Below are positions 12,578 to 15,180 of a DNA stretch of 15,180 bases, one piece after another. The notes beneath the pieces are model-generated. The model saw only the letters and a program-made list of their open reading frames with translations, made no database searches and was not told where the DNA came from. Origin of the DNA: JALZAA01 sp046724435 (GTDB taxonomy: Bacteria; Actinomycetota; Acidimicrobiia; IMCC26256; JACDBD01); contig JBKOWN010000034.1 in assembly GCA_046724435.1 (NCBI GenBank), positions 1 through 15,180 of the forward strand, read 5' to 3'. Made by a program: the position numbers and the translations under genes. Within the stretch, counting starts at the first letter, position 1; each line of letters starts with the position of its first letter.

Positions 12578-13638
12578 CAGGGACGCATCAAGCCCTTGCC
12601 GGTGATGAGCGGCAAGTCCAGCACCGACAGCAGCCCCGGACCGGCGTCGCACACTGCCGGGATCGCGTTCAGGCACCGCATCGCCGTGGCCATCAGGCCC
12701 CCTGTGTTGTGGTCGCCGTCCTCACCCTCGAAGTGAAACTGGCAGTGGAGTGAGGGGTTGCCTTCGATGTCGACGCGGTAGCCGCCTTGGCCGGGCAGCC
12801 GCGGCCAGTCGGGCGCGACTTCCTCGTTGATCCGCGTGACGTGCTCGAGCACCACCCGGGGCTCGCCGCCGACCACGCCCTGCAACTCGAAGCGCATGCC
12901 CGCCGTAGTGCCGGCGGCGATCGTCCCGAGCGGCGTCTGGTAGTCGCGGGCGGCCGGCACTCGTTCGTGTACCTCCCTGACGTCGTCGAGCTCCACGCCG
13001 AGGCCCGCCGCCAGTGCCGACACGGTGCACCCCCACGCGAGGCCGATGACGCCGGGTTGGAGGATGAGCGGGAGCTCGTCGAGTGATTGCCCGAACCCCA
13101 TGATGTCGAAGAGCACGTCGGCCTGGAGATACGTGGAGTAGTCGAGGATCTCCATCACGCGCACTGAGTCGACTCGTTCGCACGCGCCGAGGAACGCGAA
13201 CGGGATCAGGTCGTTGGCGAACCCGGGATCGATGCCGGTCGTGAGGCACGAGACGCCGCCGGATTTGCAGGCGGTGTCGAGCGGCTCGGTGTACCGCGCT
13301 GGCGCCGAGGGCGGGTACACGAGCGGGACCACCGATGTCGAGACCACATTGGTGCCCGCTTCCAGGATGCGCGCCATGTCCGTCACGGCGTCGTCGGGAC
13401 GGAGGTCGCCGGTCGCTGTGTACGAGACGCAGTCGGCACCAAGGCCGATGATCTCGGCGGGGTCGGTGGTGGCGGCCACGCCGACAGGTGCGAGGCCGGC
13501 CAGCTCACCCGCGTCCCGGCCGGCTTTGTCGGGGCTGTGGACGAGCACCCCGACCAGCTCGAGGTCGGGGTGCTGCACGATTCCTCGGAGCGCGAGCCGG
13601 CCGACGTTGCCGGTGCTCCACTGCGCGACTCGGTACAT
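12577..13638 (-). CDS. NAD(P)H-dependent amine dehydrogenase / dihydrodipicolinate-reductase-like protein
   Basis: A 353-residue oxidoreductase. The N-terminus holds a Rossmann fold with RVAQWSTGNVGRLALRGI (3-20), the nucleotide-binding glycine motif typical of this family, followed by LELVGVLVHSPDKAGRDAGEL and ADCVSYTAT. The catalytic half includes TTGIDPGFANDLIPFAF and STYLQADVLFDIMGFG, characteristic of the actinobacterial proteins annotated as dihydrodipicolinate reductase N-terminal-domain or NAD(P)H-dependent amine dehydrogenase. A relative, 2,4-diaminopentanoate dehydrogenase, is characterised in clostridia. It is not a true DapB: it is longer and lacks the DapB catalytic HHxxK-type motif. 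ATG 13638 has only a weak ribosome site. It lies 55 bp downstream of the DUF305 gene on the same strand, separated by a hairpin, so it probably has its own transcript. Substrate unknown. Confidence 0.88.
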   Translation of the reverse strand: MYRVAQWSTGNVGRLALRGIVQHPDLELVGVLVHSPDKAGRDAGELAGLAPVGVAATTDPAEIIGLGADCVSYTATGDLRPDDAVTDMARILEAGTNVVSTSVVPLVYPPSAPARYTEPLDTACKSGGVSCLTTGIDPGFANDLIPFAFLGACERVDSVRVMEILDYSTYLQADVLFDIMGFGQSLDELPLILQPGVIGLAWGCTVSALAAGLGVELDDVREVHERVPAARDYQTPLGTIAAGTTAGMRFELQGVVGGEPRVVLEHVTRINEEVAPDWPRLPGQGGYRVDIEGNPSLHCQFHFEGEDGDHNTGGLMATAMRCLNAIPAVCDAGPGLLSVLDLPLITGKGLMRP

Positions 13639-13676
13639 AGCCGAAGCTCACTCGGTCCGGCGTCGACGCGCAAGAC

Positions 13677-13691
13677 GGCGGAGACTCCGCC
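13677..13691 (-). terminator. Hairpin directly after the DUF305 gene
   Basis: GGCGGA (13677-13682) and TCCGCC (13686-13691) form a perfect 6-bp stem with a 3-base loop. On the minus strand it starts two bases beyond the DUF305 stop codon. Probable terminator or transcript end; no T-tract. Confidence 0.45.
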
Positions 13692-13693
13692 AA

Positions 13694-14419
13694 CTATCCC
13701 GGAGGCGGGGTCGGGTTCGAGAACTCCAGCGCAACGGGTTCGAGGCCCAACTGGCGGCGCACCAGGTTGATCTCGCCGATCTCGCTGCGCTGACTGGCGG
13801 CCATGCCGCGTGCGAAGTTCCGGATGTTGCTCGTCTGCGCGTCAGTCGCCACGAAGTCGGCCATGTGAATTCCGCCGTCGTGGTGATGGATCATCAGTTG
13901 CGAGAAGAGGTCGTCGGCTTCGAGGCCGTCGGCGGCACGCAGCCGGTCGACATCCGCGCCGGTGGCCATGCCGGGCATCTGTTGCGCGGGGTGTGGCTCG
14001 TGCATCCACGCCATCGCGGTGCCTTGGGGGTCGGGCGCCGACTGGTATCCCCATTGCGACAAGACGGAGCGCATCTGGCCGACCTCGATGCCCTGCTCGC
14101 TGATGATGTCGTGCGCGATGTGCTGCAACGTCGGGTTCGACCCGTGCTCGAGGTATGCGAATCCGATCTCGAGCGCCTGCAGGTGATGCGTCTGCATGTC
14201 GTCGAGGAAGCCGACGTCGACGCTTCCGCGGCCCGGGTGGTCGTCCTGGGCGAGTCGCCAGCCGAGGACGCCGGCGACGAGACACAAGGCGACCACGAGG
14301 ATGACGGCCTGCGGAAGCGACGGCGGCCAGGTCGGCAGCCAGCGGCGACGCCTGTCGTCACCGCCGACTGCCGGCTGCGTCTCCCTTGGGTCCGCACGTG
14401 AGTCTGTCTCGACGCTCAC
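13694..14419 (-). CDS. DUF305 family membrane-anchored His/Met-rich protein
   Basis: A 241-residue protein with a charged N-terminus (residues 1-30), one transmembrane or uncleaved signal helix (about 36-56, LPQAVILVVALCLVAGVLGW) and an extracytoplasmic four-helix DUF305 domain (about 68-230). Typical marks are FLDDMQTHHLQALEIG (71-86, His78/His79), a Met/His-rich linker (MAWMHEPHPAQQMPGM, 136-151) and LMIHHHDGGIHMADF (175-189). Some DUF305 proteins, such as cyanobacterial CopM, bind copper; metal binding here is inferred from the His/Met clusters and from the YcnI-like gene just upstream (60 bp). GTG 14419 is chosen, with GGGGAC before it; the only upstream option is TTG 14467. Probably co-transcribed with the YcnI-like gene. 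Confidence 0.88.
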   Translation of the reverse strand: MSVETDSRADPRETQPAVGGDDRRRRWLPTWPPSLPQAVILVVALCLVAGVLGWRLAQDDHPGRGSVDVGFLDDMQTHHLQALEIGFAYLEHGSNPTLQHIAHDIISEQGIEVGQMRSVLSQWGYQSAPDPQGTAMAWMHEPHPAQQMPGMATGADVDRLRAADGLEADDLFSQLMIHHHDGGIHMADFVATDAQTSNIRNFARGMAASQRSEIGEINLVRRQLGLEPVALEFSNPTPPPG

Positions 14420-14479
14420 GTCCCCATGTTGGCGCGCCGGCGAGGCGCGGCGACGTCGGTGCGCCAATCCCGCGTGCGA

Positions 14480-15031
14480 CTACCCGCCTGAGCTCGCCTT
14501 GCCCAGCTTCAGGACCGGAGCCGGGTGCTCGGGCTCGGCGCCGCCCTTGACCGTGGGCTCGATCCACTGGACGACGTCACCGTCGCTGTAGGTCTGCAGC
14601 GCCTTGAATTGCAGCTGGTTGACGTTCTTGGGAAGCGGGCCTCCGAGCACGGTGAAGAGGTCGTAACCGTCCGGCGGGATCTGGCCCCCGGTCCACGTGA
14701 TCTTCGAAACCGCCTCCGTCACCTCGCCGGACTCGGTCTTGATCGGCTTGGGCAATGGCGTCTTCTCGACCGTGAAGGTCCATCCCTGCTTCACGAGCAC
14801 GTTGACGGACGGGATGGGGTGATCGGTCGGGAAGTCCACCTCGAGACCGACGGTCGACGCGTTGTCCTTCTCGGTCGGGACGCGGAAGCTGAAACTCGTG
14901 GTCGACCCTTTCGGAACGCTCGTCGGATCGATCTCGACGTGCGCCGCCGCGGGACCGGCAACGAGAACGACGAGCCCGAGCCCGAGCATTCCGCCGAGAA
15001 CCAAACGGCGGACCAAACGCCTGCTGCTCAT
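14480..15031 (-). CDS. YcnI-like (DUF1775) periplasmic/secreted copper-binding protein
   Basis: A 183-residue exported protein. The signal peptide runs to about residue 30 (RRLVRR, then a hydrophobic core, then AGPAAA), and the mature protein would begin with His31 in AHVEIDPTSVPKGS, the N-terminal His that defines copper binding in YcnI-family proteins. Other family features are the PTEKDNASTVGLEVDFP strand with acidic candidates (Glu54/Glu64), GWTFTVEKTPLPKP, ITWTGGQIPPDGYDLF and Trp156 in DVVQWIEPTV. Unlike many YcnI proteins there is no C-terminal membrane helix; it ends KLGKASSGG, so it may be free in the periplasm-like space. ATG 15031 (or GTG 15034) follows a GAGGGGG site; ATG 15067 is possible but lies before that site and would lengthen the n-region. 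Leads a probable two-gene copper unit. Confidence 0.92.
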   Translation of the reverse strand: MSSRRLVRRLVLGGMLGLGLVVLVAGPAAAHVEIDPTSVPKGSTTSFSFRVPTEKDNASTVGLEVDFPTDHPIPSVNVLVKQGWTFTVEKTPLPKPIKTESGEVTEAVSKITWTGGQIPPDGYDLFTVLGGPLPKNVNQLQFKALQTYSDGDVVQWIEPTVKGGAEPEHPAPVLKLGKASSGG

Positions 15032-15067
15032 CACTTGTGAACCCCCTCGGGTGAGCTGGACGGTCAT

Positions 15068-15180
15068 TAGTCGTCCGGTTTCCCGACAAAGTTCCGGCTA
15101 GGCGACGGATGTCGGCTCCTTGACCTTCGCGTGCGACCGGCCCGGTGAAGGTGTGGGCGGTCGTAGGCGGAGTGCGGCGG
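15068..15180 (-). other. Upstream region of the YcnI-like gene; no certain gene
   Basis: On the minus strand two frames run in from the window edge: one ends at TAG 15100-15098 (last residues HAKVKEPTSVA), another at TAA 15069-15067 overlapping an ATG. Either could be the C-terminus of a gene outside the window, but too little is visible to choose. Confidence 0.3.
15070..15095 (-). promoter_or_regulatory. Possible ECF-type promoter for the copper gene pair
   Basis: On the minus strand GGAAC (15095-15091) is followed after 17 bases by CGAC (15073-15070), resembling the GGAAC / CGTC-like elements of ECF sigma factor promoters. A start near 15062 would leave a leader of about 30 bases with the ribosome site at 15048-15042. 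Confidence 0.3.

Noticed and set aside
1..15180. CRISPR array, tRNA, rRNA, insertion sequence or phage genes
   Set aside because: No regularly spaced repeats, no tRNA-like cloverleaf with a CCA end noticed, no transposase, integrase or terminal repeats seen by eye.

Overview
The window is strongly GC-rich and densely coding, with G/C at almost every third codon position, frequent GTG starts and very short intergenic gaps. The gene families present are SigG/TIGR02960-type ECF sigma, DrrA/DrrB-type ABC exporter, YcnI and DUF305 copper-type proteins, and a dihydrodipicolinate-reductase-like oxidoreductase. Together these point to an aerobic actinobacterium, possibly a poorly sampled lineage. Heme A synthase implies an aa3-type terminal oxidase. 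I see no mobile element, CRISPR array, rRNA or tRNA, and no gene-free stretch above about 110 bases.

Layout. The left block (1-2116, minus) has a NuoF-family flavin/iron-sulfur protein followed, four codons after its stop, by an ECF sigma factor cut by the window edge. A small membrane protein (2200-2622, plus) ends inside the 3' end of the next block. That block (2597-4852, minus) is an ABC exporter operon: ATPase, permease, SRPBCC protein. Upstream of it lies ctaA (4962-5939, minus), ending in a strong hairpin. Divergent from ctaA is an alpha/beta hydrolase with a leaderless-type promoter (6006-6899, plus). A class I methyltransferase (6936-7523) and a peroxiredoxin-like gene (7596-8138) follow on the minus strand. 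An HD-domain protein of the PhnZ/MIOX-like group (8166-8738, plus) diverges from the latter. A tight minus-strand operon (8754-11301) carries a DUF867 hydrolase, an MTAP/PNP-family phosphorylase and an MTA/SAH-type deaminase. A secreted coiled-coil glucosaminidase (11383-12543, plus) diverges from it. The right end (12577-15031, minus) holds a YcnI-like copper protein, a DUF305 membrane-anchored protein and an NAD(P)H-dependent amine-dehydrogenase-family protein.

Main discovery. The peroxiredoxin-like gene has an in-frame TGA at 8019-8021, exactly where this family (AhpC-TSA_2, SelL-related) has its catalytic cysteine. The reading frame continues for 141 codons with full family similarity, giving a U-x-x-C redox motif. 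A 7-bp hairpin with an AGUU apical loop starts 19 nt after the UGA and fits the published bacterial SECIS description. I read it as a selenoprotein that ordinary gene callers would split or truncate. The neighbouring HD oxygenase-like gene is transcribed divergently, with only 27 bp between the two start codons.

Other functional groupings are methylthioadenosine or adenosine salvage (deaminase plus phosphorylase overlapping by 4 bp) and copper handling (YcnI plus DUF305, with a possible ECF-type promoter). All functional statements are by sequence family only; no searches were run.
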